Counted from the first letter of the stretch, positions 1 to 9,582 are shown. The stretch is DNA of 58,978 nt from Muribaculaceae bacterium Zag1 (GCA_002633115.1 NWBJ01000047.1:1-58978); one strand, 5' to 3'. The notes: generated by a model not told the origin, from the letters alone. Numbers and translations are program-made.

Positions 1-286
1 CTATAAGCTATAAGCTATAAGCTATGAGCTATAAGCTATAAGCTATAAGCTATAAGCTATAAGCTATAAGCTATAAGCTATAAGCTATAAGCTATAAGCT
101 ATAAGCTATAAGATATAAGCTATAAGCTATAAGCTATAAGCTATAAGCTATAAGCTATAAGCTATAAGCTATAAGCTATAAGCTATAAGCTATAAGCTAT
201 AAGCTATAAGCTATAAGCTATAAGCTATAAGTTATAAGTTATAAGCTATAAGTTATAAGCTATAAGCTATAAGCTATAAGCTATAA
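1..286. repeat. 7-bp tandem array, CTATAAG unit, about 41 copies
   Basis: The heptamer CTATAAG repeats almost without interruption from the first base of the window, so the array probably continues to the left. A few units differ by one base (CTATGAG, ATATAAG, GTTATAA), mostly near the right end. No coding frame or binding-site family is recognisable. The array stops about 14 bp before the hairpin that follows the GH2 gene. Confidence 0.95.
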
Positions 287-299
287 CTTTGGGGATTCG

Positions 300-331
300 G
301 GCAAGCGGTGGCACTGGGGTCACCGCTTGCC
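300..331 (-). terminator. Hairpin after the GH2 gene
   Basis: Two perfect 11-base arms (GGCAAGCGGTG and CACCGCTTGCC) flank a 10-base loop, 12 bp beyond the GH2 stop codon on the minus strand. There is no clear U tract after it, so it may end transcription weakly or protect the 3' end of the mRNA. Confidence 0.5.
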
Positions 332-342
332 TTCCACACTTT

Positions 343-2790
343 TCACTTCTCCAGAGGGAGGGTGAGGGAGGTTTTCTTGAGGAGGGGAGAAGTGAAGGTG
401 ATCGTTACGGGGCCTTCGCCTTCGGTATTCTTTACATAAGCCAAGAGACGGCCTCGGTATGAGCGTTGGCGATTGTCGGTGTAATCGCCCATGTCAGAGT
501 TGTCGCTACCCTCCAGGCCAAGCAGCTGAGCCGGGCCTTGGATATGGCAAGAGATGTTGTTGTCAGCCAAGTTGACCCAGCGCCCCTGGTCGTCGACCAC
601 CTCGATCAGCACATGGTTGACACCTCCGGTCTTTGAGGTGAAATCGCCATCGATGCGAGCGGTGAGGGCGTAGGGGAGACCTGAGGTCTGGATTGAGTAT
701 TGAGAGAGGGTAGAGCCGTTTTGGTCGCAGCCTTCGGCTTTGAGTTCGCCAGCCGAGAATGGCACATCCCAGTAGATAATGCCGGTCTCGCTGTCATAAG
801 ACTTGACATCGCCAACCTGCTTGCCGTTGAGCAGCAAGCGAGCGTAGGGAGCGTTGGTGTAGCAAACTACGCGCACGGGTTGGCCGTCTTCGTAGTTCCA
901 AGTGTCGGGAGCATCGATTGAGAGCCATGGGCGCTCGGGTTTGTCAGGCGCACCGGGGCGGCGAGGATGGTCAAAGATGGGAGTGGTGCCGATGTAGGTG
1001 AACGGCTCTTCGCTCCATAGGGCCTTGCGGAATTGACCGCGGGGCTTGGGCAGGCTGGCAAAGTCGAGCAGTCCGGTGTTGAGGCCGCGCGATGGCCAAC
1101 GGCCGGATTCGCCCAGATAGTCGGTGCCAGTCCAGATGAATTGGCCGAAGATATGGTCGTTGTCGGTCACTGCTCGCCAGGCCTCATAGCCCACGCCGTT
1201 TTCGCTGCCGTAAATCACGCGGTCGGGATATGTCTCGTGGTCGATCTGATAGCGGTCTTCGGTGTAGTTGTATCCGCAGATGTCAACCGCCTCGGGATAT
1301 TCTGTCTCGTTGCTCATCACTACGCCAGCCAGGGCGCCGGTGGTGGGGCGAGAAGTGTCGACCTCCTTGACCTTGGCGACAAGGCGCTTTGCTATCTTGC
1401 CAATGCGCTCGGCAGCCGGGGCCTCGGGCTTGTAGCCGCCAAACATGGGCTGGTTGATTTTGGCTCCGTCGAGCACGGGATGGCTATAGGGGTCATTGGG
1501 ATAATCTACCTCGTTGCCGATGCTCCATAGGAAGATGCAGGGGTGGTTGCGGTCGCGCATCACCATGTCGGTAATGTCGCGTTCGATCCATTCCTCAAAG
1601 AAATCGTAGGTGCCGTCGTAGCTGGGCTCGCCTACATTCCAGCCCTGCACCCATTTGCGCTTGGGAAATTCCCATTCGTCGCTGATTTCGTCCATCACCA
1701 GCAGCCCTATCTCGTCGCAAATGTCATATACGATTGGGGCTTGGGGGTTATGGCTTGTGCGGATAGCGTTGGCGCCCATCTCTTTGAGGTTGGCGAGGCG
1801 GCGGCGCCATACATCCTCTGGCACCACTGCGCCGAGAGTGCCGGCATCATGGTGCAGGCACACGCCCTTGACCTTCATGTTCTTGCCGTTGAGGGCAAAG
1901 CCGGTGTTGGGGTCGAAACTGAGTGTGCGCAGGCCCACGGGTTCGGTATTCGAGTCAATCTCTTGGCCATTGGCGATGAGCGATGTGCGCAAGCGGTAGA
2001 GGTAGGGGCTGGTGGTGTCCCATAGCTTGGGGGCGCTTACGGTGAGCTCAAGGGTGTTGGCCTGTTGTGGATTTTTTACGGTCTTTGTTGCCACGGTCTT
2101 GCCATCGGCATCGAGCAGTTCGGCCTTGAGGGTCTGGCCTTTCTGAGGATTGTCGATAGCAGCGCTGACCTTGACGGTAGCCTTCTTTGCGCTGATGCTG
2201 GTAGCCTCCCAGCCGATGCCCCACAGTGAGAAATGGGTGTCGGGAGCTGAGAGCAGGTAGACGTCGCGGTAGATGCCCGAGCCGGTGTACCAGCGGCTGT
2301 CGGCATAGCGGCTATGGTCAACCCTTACGGCGATAGTGTTGGGACCGTCGACCAGATAGGGGGTCAGGTCGTAGAGCATCGACACGTATCCGTTGGGTCG
2401 ATGGCCGAGGTGATGGCCATTGATGTACACGTCGCTGCGGTTGTATATGCCCTCAAAGTAGACATAGTGCAGCGGCTGGTCGTCAGTGACCTCGAATGTC
2501 TTGCGGTACCAGCCAATGCCTCCGGGCAGATAGCCGGTGCAGCTGGCCAGCGTGGGCGAGGCCTGATGCTCGATGCTCCAGTCGTGGGGCAAGTCGAGCT
2601 TGCGCCAGCCAGAATCGTCAAAGTCGGGATTTGCGGCCTCGGGGGTGTCGGCGAGGTTGAAGAGCCAATCTGAGTTGAAGAGAGTGGGGGAGCCGAAAGA
2701 AGCTATTTCGCCACTCGCGGGCAGCGAAAATAAAAAGGATATGACCCAGGCTGCCAAAAAGGCACCGGGCTTAAAAAGATGTAATCTCAC
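343..2790 (-). CDS. Secreted GH2 glycoside hydrolase (beta-galactosidase type)
   Basis: This 815-residue protein has a hydrophobic signal peptide (about residues 1-27). A sugar-binding jelly-roll domain (about 35-185), an immunoglobulin-like domain (about 190-295) and a TIM barrel (about 296-600) follow. The acid/base is E427 in LWSIGNEVD and the nucleophile is E530 in YGSENG, both GH2 signatures. About 215 further residues form the extra C-terminal beta domains (DUF4982 type) common in Bacteroidetes GH2 enzymes. The likely activity is beta-galactosidase; beta-glucuronidase or beta-mannosidase cannot be excluded from sequence. It stands alone between a repeat array and a macrodomain gene, so no substrate is implied by neighbours. 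It probably acts in the periplasm. Confidence 0.9.
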   Translation of the reverse strand: MRLHLFKPGAFLAAWVISFLFSLPASGEIASFGSPTLFNSDWLFNLADTPEAANPDFDDSGWRKLDLPHDWSIEHQASPTLASCTGYLPGGIGWYRKTFEVTDDQPLHYVYFEGIYNRSDVYINGHHLGHRPNGYVSMLYDLTPYLVDGPNTIAVRVDHSRYADSRWYTGSGIYRDVYLLSAPDTHFSLWGIGWEATSISAKKATVKVSAAIDNPQKGQTLKAELLDADGKTVATKTVKNPQQANTLELTVSAPKLWDTTSPYLYRLRTSLIANGQEIDSNTEPVGLRTLSFDPNTGFALNGKNMKVKGVCLHHDAGTLGAVVPEDVWRRRLANLKEMGANAIRTSHNPQAPIVYDICDEIGLLVMDEISDEWEFPKRKWVQGWNVGEPSYDGTYDFFEEWIERDITDMVMRDRNHPCIFLWSIGNEVDYPNDPYSHPVLDGAKINQPMFGGYKPEAPAAERIGKIAKRLVAKVKEVDTSRPTTGALAGVVMSNETEYPEAVDICGYNYTEDRYQIDHETYPDRVIYGSENGVGYEAWRAVTDNDHIFGQFIWTGTDYLGESGRWPSRGLNTGLLDFASLPKPRGQFRKALWSEEPFTYIGTTPIFDHPRRPGAPDKPERPWLSIDAPDTWNYEDGQPVRVVCYTNAPYARLLLNGKQVGDVKSYDSETGIIYWDVPFSAGELKAEGCDQNGSTLSQYSIQTSGLPYALTARIDGDFTSKTGGVNHVLIEVVDDQGRWVNLADNNISCHIQGPAQLLGLEGSDNSDMGDYTDNRQRSYRGRLLAYVKNTEGEGPVTITFTSPLLKKTSLTLPLEK

Positions 2791-2820
2791 TGTTAAGGGA
2801 TGTCATTTGGGTTTGATGCA

Positions 2821-2828
2821 CAAAGGTA
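2821..2828 (-). promoter_or_regulatory. -7 promoter element for the GH2 gene
   Basis: The minus strand reads TACCTTTG, matching the Bacteroidetes TAnnTTTG consensus, 31 bp before the start codon. No good TTTG lies at the usual distance upstream. Confidence 0.45.
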
Positions 2829-2872
2829 GCGATTTTATTTGGATTTTAAAAATTTTTAAGTGGTTTTCTCAT

Positions 2873-2906
2873 AAAAAAATCTCCACGCCTCAGGGCATGG
2901 AGATTT
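2873..2906 (-). terminator. Intrinsic terminator of the macrodomain gene
   Basis: On the minus strand a stem with arms AAATCTCCA and TGGAGATTT (plus an inner GC pair) is followed by a run of T residues. It begins about 20 bp past the macrodomain stop codon and is a standard rho-independent terminator. Confidence 0.8.
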
Positions 2907-2924
2907 AAGAGGTGGTGTGAGGGG

Positions 2925-3428
2925 TTATTTCTTGGCCAACAGTTCCTCGTAGATGGCTTTGTCGGTGGGCGAGAAGCAGCAGATGGTCACCTCGCCATCC
3001 CAAGGATGGGCCTCGATGGCCGCGAGGGCAACCTCGGCGGCTTCGCGCTTGGGATAGCCGTACACGCCCGTGCTGATGCAGGGGAAGGCTATAGTCTTGA
3101 GGCCGTTCATCGATGCCAGGTCGAGGGCGGTGGTGTAGCAGCTGTATAGCAGCTTGGCCTCGTCTTGGTTGCCGCCGCGCCATACCGGGCCTACGGTGTG
3201 GATCACATGCTTGGCCGGCAGCAGGTATCCCCCGGTGATTTTGCTCTGTCCGGTGAGGCAGCCGCCCAGGGTGTAGCACTCTTGCAGCAGCTGGGGACCG
3301 GCGGCGCGGTGTATTGCTCCGTCTACTCCCCCGCCTCCGAGCAGGGTCATATTGGCGGCATTGACTATGGCATCTACGGCCAGCTTGGTGATGTCGCCCT
3401 CGATCACTTTTATGTTCTCTCTCTTCAT
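2925..3428 (-). CDS. Macrodomain ADP-ribose / O-acetyl-ADP-ribose hydrolase
   Basis: This 167-residue single macrodomain belongs to the MacroD/YmdB type. It carries the ADP-ribose-binding loop [18 protein letters not shown] (about residues 23-40) and a phosphate loop [10 protein letters not shown]. Family members hydrolyse O-acetyl-ADP-ribose, a sirtuin product, or remove mono-ADP-ribose from proteins. I chose the internal Met beginning [14 protein letters not shown]; an in-frame start 90 bp upstream would add a tail that does not look like this family. A terminator follows directly, so it is probably a single-gene unit. A sirtuin gene lies at 55 kb and a PARG-like gene at 21 kb. Confidence 0.9.
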   Translation of the reverse strand: MKRENIKVIEGDITKLAVDAIVNAANMTLLGGGGVDGAIHRAAGPQLLQECYTLGGCLTGQSKITGGYLLPAKHVIHTVGPVWRGGNQDEAKLLYSCYTTALDLASMNGLKTIAFPCISTGVYGYPKREAAEVALAAIEAHPWDGEVTICCFSPTDKAIYEELLAKK

Positions 3429-3672
3429 ATTGGTCTTAGTTGTTAGGTATGATTGCCCTTTCTGCGGGGCCTTATGTTTTCCAAGGCGCAAAGTTACGCA
3501 TTTATCTCCAATTATCAATCATCAAAATCGAGTAGTCAAGCGAGTTTTTGAGCTTATCTGACCCCTATCCTCAAAGAAAGGGATATATCTCGGATGTGTG
3601 CGATAAAAACATAAATAATGCTAATAAGTATGTAAATTCACCCCAATCAGGGGAGGGAAGAATAGTGGGGTA

Positions 3673-3703
3673 TTGTGGAGGAGAGGAAAATTTTGTAACT
3701 TTG
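3673..3703 (+). promoter_or_regulatory. Promoter of the rimP-nusA-infB operon
   Basis: TTG at 3673-3675, a 20-bp spacer and TAACTTTG at 3696-3703 match the Bacteroidetes housekeeping promoter. The predicted leader before rimP is about 50 nt. Confidence 0.8.
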
Positions 3704-3760
3704 CACAACTTCACGAGATGGAGGGGGCCAGACGGCTTCCTCCTCTTTATTTGATTGGAT

Positions 3761-4231
3761 ATGATAGACAAAGAATTGCTCAAAGAGACGGTGCTCGATG
3801 CCATCAAGGGCACGGGCGTCTACTTGGTTGACATCACTGTCAGCCCCGACAATGACATAGTGGTCGAGATCGATTCCAACGACGGGGTCGACCTGGACGT
3901 GTGCGCCGACATCACGCGCAAAATCGAGGCCAAATTCGACCGCGACAAGGAGGACTACTCCCTCGAGGTGGGGTCCTCCGGCATCACCGCGCCTTTCAAA
4001 GTGGTAGAGCAGTACACCAAAAACCTGGGCAAGGAAGTGGAAATCTACACCAAGGATGGCCGCAAGATCATCGGTACCCTCGCCGCTGTCGATGGCGACA
4101 CCAACTCGTTCACTGTTGAGGTGCCCACCAAGGTCAAAGAGCCGGGAGCAAAACGCCCCACCGTGCAGATGGTGCCCGAGCATCTCAAGATGGACGAGTG
4201 CCGCTCTGTCAAGCACCACTTCAAATTCTGA
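3761..4231 (+). CDS. rimP: Ribosome maturation factor RimP
   Basis: This 156-residue protein has the RimP layout: an N-terminal alpha/beta domain (about 1-80, with VDITVSPDNDIVVEIDS and a conserved LEVGSSGI segment) and a C-terminal SH3-like domain with GRKIIGTLAAVDGD. RimP assists 30S subunit assembly. The ATG at 3761 is preferred over an in-frame TTG six bases earlier. It is the first gene of the conserved rimP-nusA-infB transcription/translation cluster, which supports the call. Confidence 0.93.
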   Translation: MIDKELLKETVLDAIKGTGVYLVDITVSPDNDIVVEIDSNDGVDLDVCADITRKIEAKFDRDKEDYSLEVGSSGITAPFKVVEQYTKNLGKEVEIYTKDGRKIIGTLAAVDGDTNSFTVEVPTKVKEPGAKRPTVQMVPEHLKMDECRSVKHHFKF

Positions 4232-4282
4232 GCCTGTCAGAATAGGAAAGAACCAAACAACATTAAGATACCTAACCCCATA

Positions 4283-4309
4283 ATGGGCGCCAGCTTGCTC
4301 GGCGCCCAT
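4283..4309 (+). other. Hairpin between rimP and nusA
   Basis: Perfect 9-base arms ATGGGCGCC and GGCGCCCAT enclose a 9-base loop, 21 bp before the nusA start. There is no U tract. It could be an RNA processing or attenuation element within the operon. Confidence 0.6.
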
Positions 4310-4329
4310 ACCTAAACCAAAGACCATTA

Positions 4330-5586
4330 ATGGCAAAGAAAGAAGCTACTCCCAATATGGTCGAGCAATTCGCCGATTTTAAGGAGCATAAGAATATCGA
4401 CAAGGCCACTATGATAGGTGTCCTTGAGGATTCTTTCCGCAAGGTGCTCGCCAACATGTTTGGCACCGACGAAAACCTCGACGTGATCCTCAACCCCGAC
4501 AAGGGCGACGTACAGATTTTCCAAAATCTCGAAGTCGTGCCCGATGGCGAGGTCGAGAATCCCTATTTGCAAATATCCCTCTCTGATGCCCGCGCCGACA
4601 ACGACCCCGATGCCGAGATTGGCGAGGAGCACTCCAAAGAAATCATCTTCGCCGACTTTGGGCGCCGCGCTATCCTCAACTTGCGCCAGACCCTGCAGTC
4701 AAAAATCCTCGAGCTGCAAAAAGAGGCTGTCTACGCCAAATTCAAGGACCTCGAGGGCGAACTCGTATCGGGCGAGGTGTACCAGACCTGGTCGAAGGAG
4801 ACACTGCTGCTCGATGATGAGAAGAATGAGCTGCTGCTGCCCAAGTCAGAGGCAATCCCGGGCGACTTCTTCCGCAAAGGCGAGACCGTAAGAGCCGTCA
4901 TCGCCAACGTCGACAACAAAAACAACAACCCCAAGATCACCGTATCGCGCACCAATGTCAACTTCTTGCGCCGCCTCTTCGAGCTCGAGGTGCCGGAGAT
5001 TCACGATGGCCTGATCAGCATCCGCGCCGTGGCCCGCATCCCGGGCGAACGTGCCAAGGTGGCTGTTGAGAGCTATGACGACCGCATCGACCCGGTGGGC
5101 GCTTGCGTAGGCGTCAAGGGCAGCCGCATCCACGGCATCGTGCGCGAGCTGCGCAACGAGAACATAGATGTGATCAACTATACCTCAAATCCCTCGCTCT
5201 TTATCCAGCGCGCTCTCAGTCCCGCCAAGGTGTCATCGATTCGCCTTGACGAGGAGGAGAAGAAGGCTGAGGTGTTCCTGCGCCCCGAGGAGGTTTCCCT
5301 CGCCATCGGTCGCAACGGCTCGAACATTAAGCTGGCCTCGATGCTCACCGGCTACACTATCGATGTGTACCGCGACGCTGAGACACCCTACGACGAAGAT
5401 ATCTACCTTGACGAGTTTAAGGACGAAATCGATGAGTGGGTTATCGATGCCCTCAAGAATATGGGCTGCGTGACCGCCAAGTCGGTGCTCAATACCCCGC
5501 GCCAAGACCTCATCGACAAGGCCGACCTCGAGGAAGGCACCGTCGACAACGTGCTGGCCATCCTGAAGGCTGAATTTGAGGAATAA
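4330..5586 (+). CDS. nusA: Transcription elongation/termination factor NusA
   Basis: This 418-residue NusA has the N-terminal RNA-polymerase-binding domain (about 1-130), an S1 domain (about 135-200) and two KH domains, the first with GVKGSRIHGIV and the second with AIGRNGSNIKLA. A short helical C-terminus (DEWVIDALKNMG to the end) follows; the long acidic repeats of Escherichia coli NusA are absent, which is normal outside gammaproteobacteria. NusA controls pausing, termination and antitermination. It lies 98 bp after rimP with a hairpin between them. Confidence 0.95.
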   Translation: MAKKEATPNMVEQFADFKEHKNIDKATMIGVLEDSFRKVLANMFGTDENLDVILNPDKGDVQIFQNLEVVPDGEVENPYLQISLSDARADNDPDAEIGEEHSKEIIFADFGRRAILNLRQTLQSKILELQKEAVYAKFKDLEGELVSGEVYQTWSKETLLLDDEKNELLLPKSEAIPGDFFRKGETVRAVIANVDNKNNNPKITVSRTNVNFLRRLFELEVPEIHDGLISIRAVARIPGERAKVAVESYDDRIDPVGACVGVKGSRIHGIVRELRNENIDVINYTSNPSLFIQRALSPAKVSSIRLDEEEKKAEVFLRPEEVSLAIGRNGSNIKLASMLTGYTIDVYRDAETPYDEDIYLDEFKDEIDEWVIDALKNMGCVTAKSVLNTPRQDLIDKADLEEGTVDNVLAILKAEFEE

Positions 5587-5601
5587 ACCAGAGACTATAA
5601 G

Positions 5602-5677
5602 AGTCTTAGGATTCCTAGGATTCCTAGGACTCCTAATTGCCTAAGACTCCTAATTAGCCTAAGATTCCTAAGGAATT
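5602..5677. repeat. CCTAGGAATCCT-type short repeat between nusA and infB
   Basis: The gap holds about five overlapping copies of words such as TTAGGATTCCTAGG, CCTAAGACTCCTAA and CCTAAGATTCC. Many are palindromic, so several alternative hairpins could form in the operon mRNA. Related CCTAGGAATCCT words recur near 23.5 kb. Confidence 0.8.
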
Positions 5678-5710
5678 ATTAAAAGTAACAGCAATCTCTA
5701 ACATCATTAT

Positions 5711-8700
5711 ATGGCGAAAACGAAGATAAGCAAAGTAGCAAAAGACCTCAACATCGCGCTTAACACCGTGTTCGAGTTCTTGCACAAGAAAGGCATCACC
5801 GTGGAGGAGTACCCCAACGCCCGCATCGAAGACGATGTGGTGGCTCTCCTCGTGGATGAATTTCAGCACGACAAGGACTTGAAAAAACAATCATCATCCC
5901 TTTTATCATCAGCTCGCAAAAAAGAATCCCCACAGCGCCAGCCCAAACCCGACAACAAGCCGGTTGAGGAAGTGAAGCTTGCTTCGGAGTCCGCCAATAA
6001 GCCTAAATTTCTCGGCAAGCTCGAGTTTGACGCCAAGGGCAACCCGATTGTAAAGGCTCCTCAGTCTCAACAACAAGCAGCACCGGCCCAAGGGCCCCAG
6101 AAACCTGAGGCTCCAGACAAGCCTGAGCCTAAGCCTGAGGCCGTTGCCCCCAAGGTTGAGGAGGAGCCCAAAAAGGAAGAACCCAAGAAAGAGGAACCAA
6201 AGCCGGAGGAGCCTAAGAAGGAAGAACCCAAGAAAGAGGAGACTCCCAAGCCGGAAACCCCTAAGCCTGAGGTGCCCAATCCTCAAGCTCCAAAGCCTGA
6301 AGAGAAGAAGCCTGTGGCCCCGGCACCTGTCCCGGAGCAAAAGCCGACCCCCAAGCCCCAGCCTGCCCCTGTGAAACAACCGGAAACCCCCAAGGCTCAA
6401 AACCAACCTAATCCTCAGTCGAATAAGGAACAAAAACCTGTGCATACATCACAACCAGCGAATCCATCTGAGCGCCAGCAGTCGCAAAATGCCGAGGCCG
6501 CTCCTAAACAAGAGACCGAGATCTTCACCACCCCGGCAGTCAAACCGGCCGTGAACCTCAATATCGTAGGAAAAATTGACTTGGCTGCCCTCAACCAGTC
6601 GACACGTCCCAAGAAGAAGTCAAAGGACGAGCGCCGCAATGAGCGCCGCAACTCAAACCAAGGCGGTGGCGGTCAAGGCAGCGGCCAAGCAAACGCTGGA
6701 GGCCAAGGCTCAGGACAAAGCGGCAATGGCGACCGCAAGAAGCGCCGCCGCATATCCGGCAAGGAAAAGGTTGATATCGAAAAGACAGCGCAGCAGCAAG
6801 CCAACCAAGGCGGCGGCCGTGACAAAGATCGCGACAAGAAGTCGCAGAAGAATAAAAACAAGGCCGAGGCTCGCAAGCCCATCCATACCGAGGTCAACGA
6901 GGAGGATGTATCAAAGCAGGTCAAAGAGACCCTGGCTCGCCTCACCGCTAAGGACAAGGGCCTGAAGAAAGGCGCCAAGTGGCGCAAGGAGAAGCGCGAT
7001 GCCGCCTCAGAGCGTCAGCGCGATGCCGAGCGTCAGGAGATGGCCGAGAGCAAGGTGCTCAAGCTCACCGAGTTTGTGACCGCCAACGACCTCGCCTCGA
7101 TGATGGATGTGCCTATCAATCAGGTTATCACTACCTGTATGAGCATTGGCGTGATGGTTTCAATAAACCAGCGCCTCGATGCCGAGACCATCAACATCGT
7201 AGCCGAAGAGTTTGGCTTCAAGACCGAATACGTATCGGCTGAGGTGGTTGATGCTATCCATCAGGAAGAAGACAAAGAGGAGGACCTCGAGGCTCGTCCG
7301 CCTATCGTCACCGTCATGGGCCACGTAGACCACGGCAAGACCTCGCTGCTCGACTATATCCGCAATGCCAATGTGATCGCTGGCGAGGCCGGCGGTATCA
7401 CCCAGCACATCGGCGCATACAATGTCAAGCTCGATGACGGTCGCCATATCACATTCCTCGACACCCCTGGCCACGAGGCCTTCACCGCCATGCGTGCCCG
7501 TGGTGCCCGCGTCACCGACATCGCCATCATCATTGTGGCTGCCGATGACAATGTGATGCCCCAGACAGTCGAGGCCATTAACCATGCTGCCGCTGCCGGC
7601 GTGCCTATCGTATTCGCCATCAACAAGATTGATAAGCCTCACGCAAATCCTGAGAAGATCAAAGAGGAGCTCGCTGGCATGAACTACCTGGTCGAGGACT
7701 GGGGCGGCAAATACCAGTCGCAGGACATCTCTGCCAAGAAAGGCATCGGCGTTGAGGAACTGATGGAGAAGGTGCTGCTTGAGGCCGAATTGCTTGACCT
7801 CAAGGCTAATCCCAACCGCAATGCAACGGGTTCGATCATTGAATCATCGCTCGACAAGGGTCGCGGATATGTGGCAACCGTGCTGGTGCAGAATGGCACC
7901 CTGCGCGTAGGCGACATCATCCTGGCTGGCAACAACTTTGGCAAGATCAAGGCTATGTTCAACGAGCGCAACCAGCGTATCACCGAGGCTGGTCCCGCCA
8001 CCCCGGCACTGATCCTGGGTCTCAATGGCGCTCCTCAGGCTGGCGACACATTCAATGTGCTCGACACCGAACAGGAGGCTCGCGAAATCGCCAATAAGCG
8101 CGAACAGCTGCAGCGCGAACAAAACCAGCGCACCAAGCATATCCTCACCCTCGAGGATATTGGTCGCCGCCGCGCTATCGGCAACTTCCAGGAGCTCAAC
8201 ATCATCGTCAAGGGCGACGTCGACGGTTCGATCGAGGCTCTGTCCGATTCTCTGATTAAGCTCTCGACCGAGGAGGTGCAAGTCAATGTGATCCACAAGG
8301 CCGTGGGCGAAATCTCGGAGAGCGATGTCACTCTGGCTGCCGCATCAAATGCCATTATCATTGGTTTCCAGGTGCGTCCGTCGCTTGCCGCTCGCAAGAA
8401 GGCCGAGGCCGATGGCGTACAGATTCGTCTCTACTCGGTGATTTATCAGGCCATCGAGGAGGTCAAGGACGCTATGTCGGGCATGCTTGCTCCGGAAATC
8501 AAGGAGGAGGTTATCGGTACTGCCGAGGTGCTTGAGACCTACCATATCTCCAAGGTCGGCACAATCGCTGGCGCCATCGTGCGCGAGGGCCGTATCCGCA
8601 AGGGATGCAAGGTGCGCCTGATCCGCGAGGGCATTGTGCGCTACACCGGTTCGCTGGGTTCGCTCAAGCGCTTCAAGGACGATGCCAAGGAGGTGACAGT

Positions 8701-8803
8701 CGGTCTCGACTGCGGTCTCTCAATCGCCGGCTACAACGATATCAAGGTGGGCGACCTCATCGAAGCCTTTGAGGAGAAAGAGGTAGAACGCACCCTGGAA
8801 TAA
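5711..8803 (+). CDS. infB: Translation initiation factor IF-2
   Basis: This 1030-residue GTPase brings initiator tRNA to the 30S subunit. It has a short IF2-N segment (about 1-55), a long low-complexity linker rich in Lys, Pro, Glu and Gln (about 65-400, with repeated PKKEEPK-type units and Gly/Gln-rich tracts), a second IF2-N region near 450, and the GTPase domain from about 530. G1 reads [11 protein letters not shown]3 DTPGHEAF and G4 NKID. Domains II to IV follow. It is long for IF-2 because of the linker, which is typical of Bacteroidetes and likely to vary between strains. Confidence 0.97.
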   Translation: MAKTKISKVAKDLNIALNTVFEFLHKKGITVEEYPNARIEDDVVALLVDEFQHDKDLKKQSSSLLSSARKKESPQRQPKPDNKPVEEVKLASESANKPKFLGKLEFDAKGNPIVKAPQSQQQAAPAQGPQKPEAPDKPEPKPEAVAPKVEEEPKKEEPKKEEPKPEEPKKEEPKKEETPKPETPKPEVPNPQAPKPEEKKPVAPAPVPEQKPTPKPQPAPVKQPETPKAQNQPNPQSNKEQKPVHTSQPANPSERQQSQNAEAAPKQETEIFTTPAVKPAVNLNIVGKIDLAALNQSTRPKKKSKDERRNERRNSNQGGGGQGSGQANAGGQGSGQSGNGDRKKRRRISGKEKVDIEKTAQQQANQGGGRDKDRDKKSQKNKNKAEARKPIHTEVNEEDVSKQVKETLARLTAKDKGLKKGAKWRKEKRDAASERQRDAERQEMAESKVLKLTEFVTANDLASMMDVPINQVITTCMSIGVMVSINQRLDAETINIVAEEFGFKTEYVSAEVVDAIHQEEDKEEDLEARPPIVTVMGHVDHGKTSLLDYIRNANVIAGEAGGITQHIGAYNVKLDDGRHITFLDTPGHEAFTAMRARGARVTDIAIIIVAADDNVMPQTVEAINHAAAAGVPIVFAINKIDKPHANPEKIKEELAGMNYLVEDWGGKYQSQDISAKKGIGVEELMEKVLLEAELLDLKANPNRNATGSIIESSLDKGRGYVATVLVQNGTLRVGDIILAGNNFGKIKAMFNERNQRITEAGPATPALILGLNGAPQAGDTFNVLDTEQEAREIANKREQLQREQNQRTKHILTLEDIGRRRAIGNFQELNIIVKGDVDGSIEALSDSLIKLSTEEVQVNVIHKAVGEISESDVTLAAASNAIIIGFQVRPSLAARKKAEADGVQIRLYSVIYQAIEEVKDAMSGMLAPEIKEEVIGTAEVLETYHISKVGTIAGAIVREGRIRKGCKVRLIREGIVRYTGSLGSLKRFKDDAKEVTVGLDCGLSIAGYNDIKVGDLIEAFEEKEVERTLE

Positions 8804-8831
8804 TCGAGCGTCTAAAAAGGCCGCCATCCCT

Positions 8832-8862
8832 GGTCCAAAAGCCAAAAACCATAGACCAAAGA
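8832..8862. repeat. CCAAAAACC-type word before folK
   Basis: The short infB-folK gap contains words of the form CCAAAAGCC, CAAAAACCA and GACCAAAGACC. The same word family fills gaps near 12.7 kb and 58.3 kb. I see no promoter motif here, so folK is probably read through from infB. Confidence 0.55.
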
Positions 8863-8867
8863 CCTAT

Positions 8868-9326
8868 ATGACCGTATATGCCAATATAGGCAGCAATCAA
8901 GGCGACCGCCATGCTCTGATTGAGCAGGCGGTCGCCTTGATTGCTAAATCCTTTCCCGATGGGAGGATTCGGAACTCAGACTATATAGAGAGCGAGCCTT
9001 GGGGATATGATTCGCCAAATGCATTCTTGAATCTGGGCATAGCCATCGATTTGGATGTGGCTGAGGGTATAGGACCAGAGTTGGTGCTCGATAGATTGCT
9101 CACGGTTGAGAGGTGTGTGAGTGATTCTCCTCATCGTAATGCCGACGGCTCATATCGTGACCGCCCCATTGATATCGACCTCATAGCCATCGATTTTCTT
9201 GAGGTCAATACCCCTAATCTAATCCTTCCTCATCCTCGTGCCCATCTGCGCGATTTCGTGATGATCCCCCTGCGCCAACTCGCCCCCGAATCTTTAATTG
9301 ACTGGCTTCTAAACGTAAGCACGTAA
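8868..9326 (+). CDS. folK: Hydroxymethyldihydropteridine pyrophosphokinase
   Basis: This 152-residue protein matches HPPK, which transfers pyrophosphate from ATP to 6-hydroxymethyl-dihydropterin in folate synthesis. Visible motifs are the N-terminal ANIGSNQGDR, the central ESEPWGYDSPNAFLN, the metal-binding DRPIDIDLIAID (aspartates near 105-109) and the C-terminal LPHPRAHLRDFVMIPL. It lies 64 bp after infB on the same strand. Its last codons and stop run into the CGTAAGCAC repeat that forms the downstream stem, so the repeat overlaps the coding end. Confidence 0.93.
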   Translation: MTVYANIGSNQGDRHALIEQAVALIAKSFPDGRIRNSDYIESEPWGYDSPNAFLNLGIAIDLDVAEGIGPELVLDRLLTVERCVSDSPHRNADGSYRDRPIDIDLIAIDFLEVNTPNLILPHPRAHLRDFVMIPLRQLAPESLIDWLLNVST

Positions 9327-9440
9327 GTTTTACGTAAGCACGCTCAGAGACCCATATTCGTATTTGGACATAAATAATCTATACCAAATACGAATTATTC
9401 TTATTCGGTGTGCTTACGTAAGCTTACGTGCTTACGTTTT
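9311..9440. repeat. Nested inverted repeat downstream of folK
   Basis: Outer arms built from CGTAAGCAC/GTGCTTACG words (9311-9341 and 9409-9440) enclose an inner perfect 12-bp pair (ATTCGTATTTGG at 9356-9367 and CCAAATACGAAT at 9384-9395). A T run follows on the plus strand, so the whole structure could terminate folK transcription. The left arm overlaps the folK stop codon. Confidence 0.8.
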
Positions 9441-9444
9441 TGAT

Positions 9445-9477
9445 AAAAAAAAGGGCGCTATCGGATGATAGCGCCCT
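9445..9477 (-). terminator. Intrinsic terminator of the tRNA-Glu/rpsT unit
   Basis: On the minus strand an 11-bp perfect stem (arms at 9452-9462 and 9467-9477, 4-base loop) is followed by eight T residues. It lies 10 bp beyond the tRNA and is a textbook rho-independent terminator. Confidence 0.88.
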
Positions 9478-9487
9478 GGCTGTTGAG

Positions 9488-9562
9488 TGGTAGCCCATAG
9501 CAGAATCGAACTGCTCTTTCAAGAATGAAAATCTTGCGTCCTAACCGATAGACGAATGGGCC
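9488..9562 (-). tRNA. tRNA-Glu (UUC), CCA encoded
   Basis: Read on the minus strand the sequence folds as a cloverleaf: acceptor GGCCCAT pairs with ATGGGCT, the anticodon stem CAAGA/TCTTG encloses loop TTTTCAT giving anticodon TTC, and the T loop is TTCGATT. The CCA end is encoded. It is the promoter-distal copy of two near-identical tRNAs flanking rpsT. Confidence 0.95.
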
Positions 9563-9582
9563 GGCCTTATATCATTAACAAA

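Noticed and set aside
1-286. Possible coding sequence or origin iterons in the heptamer array
   Set aside because: The repeat contains frequent TAA stops, and no replication gene or DnaA-box pattern is present.
3429-3518. Upstream start for the macrodomain protein
   Set aside because: The extra 30 residues do not look like the family, whose fold begins at IKVIEGDIT.
5909-6650. Long antisense frames across the infB linker
   Set aside because: They are low-complexity mirror frames of the Lys/Pro/Glu-rich linker with no independent signals.
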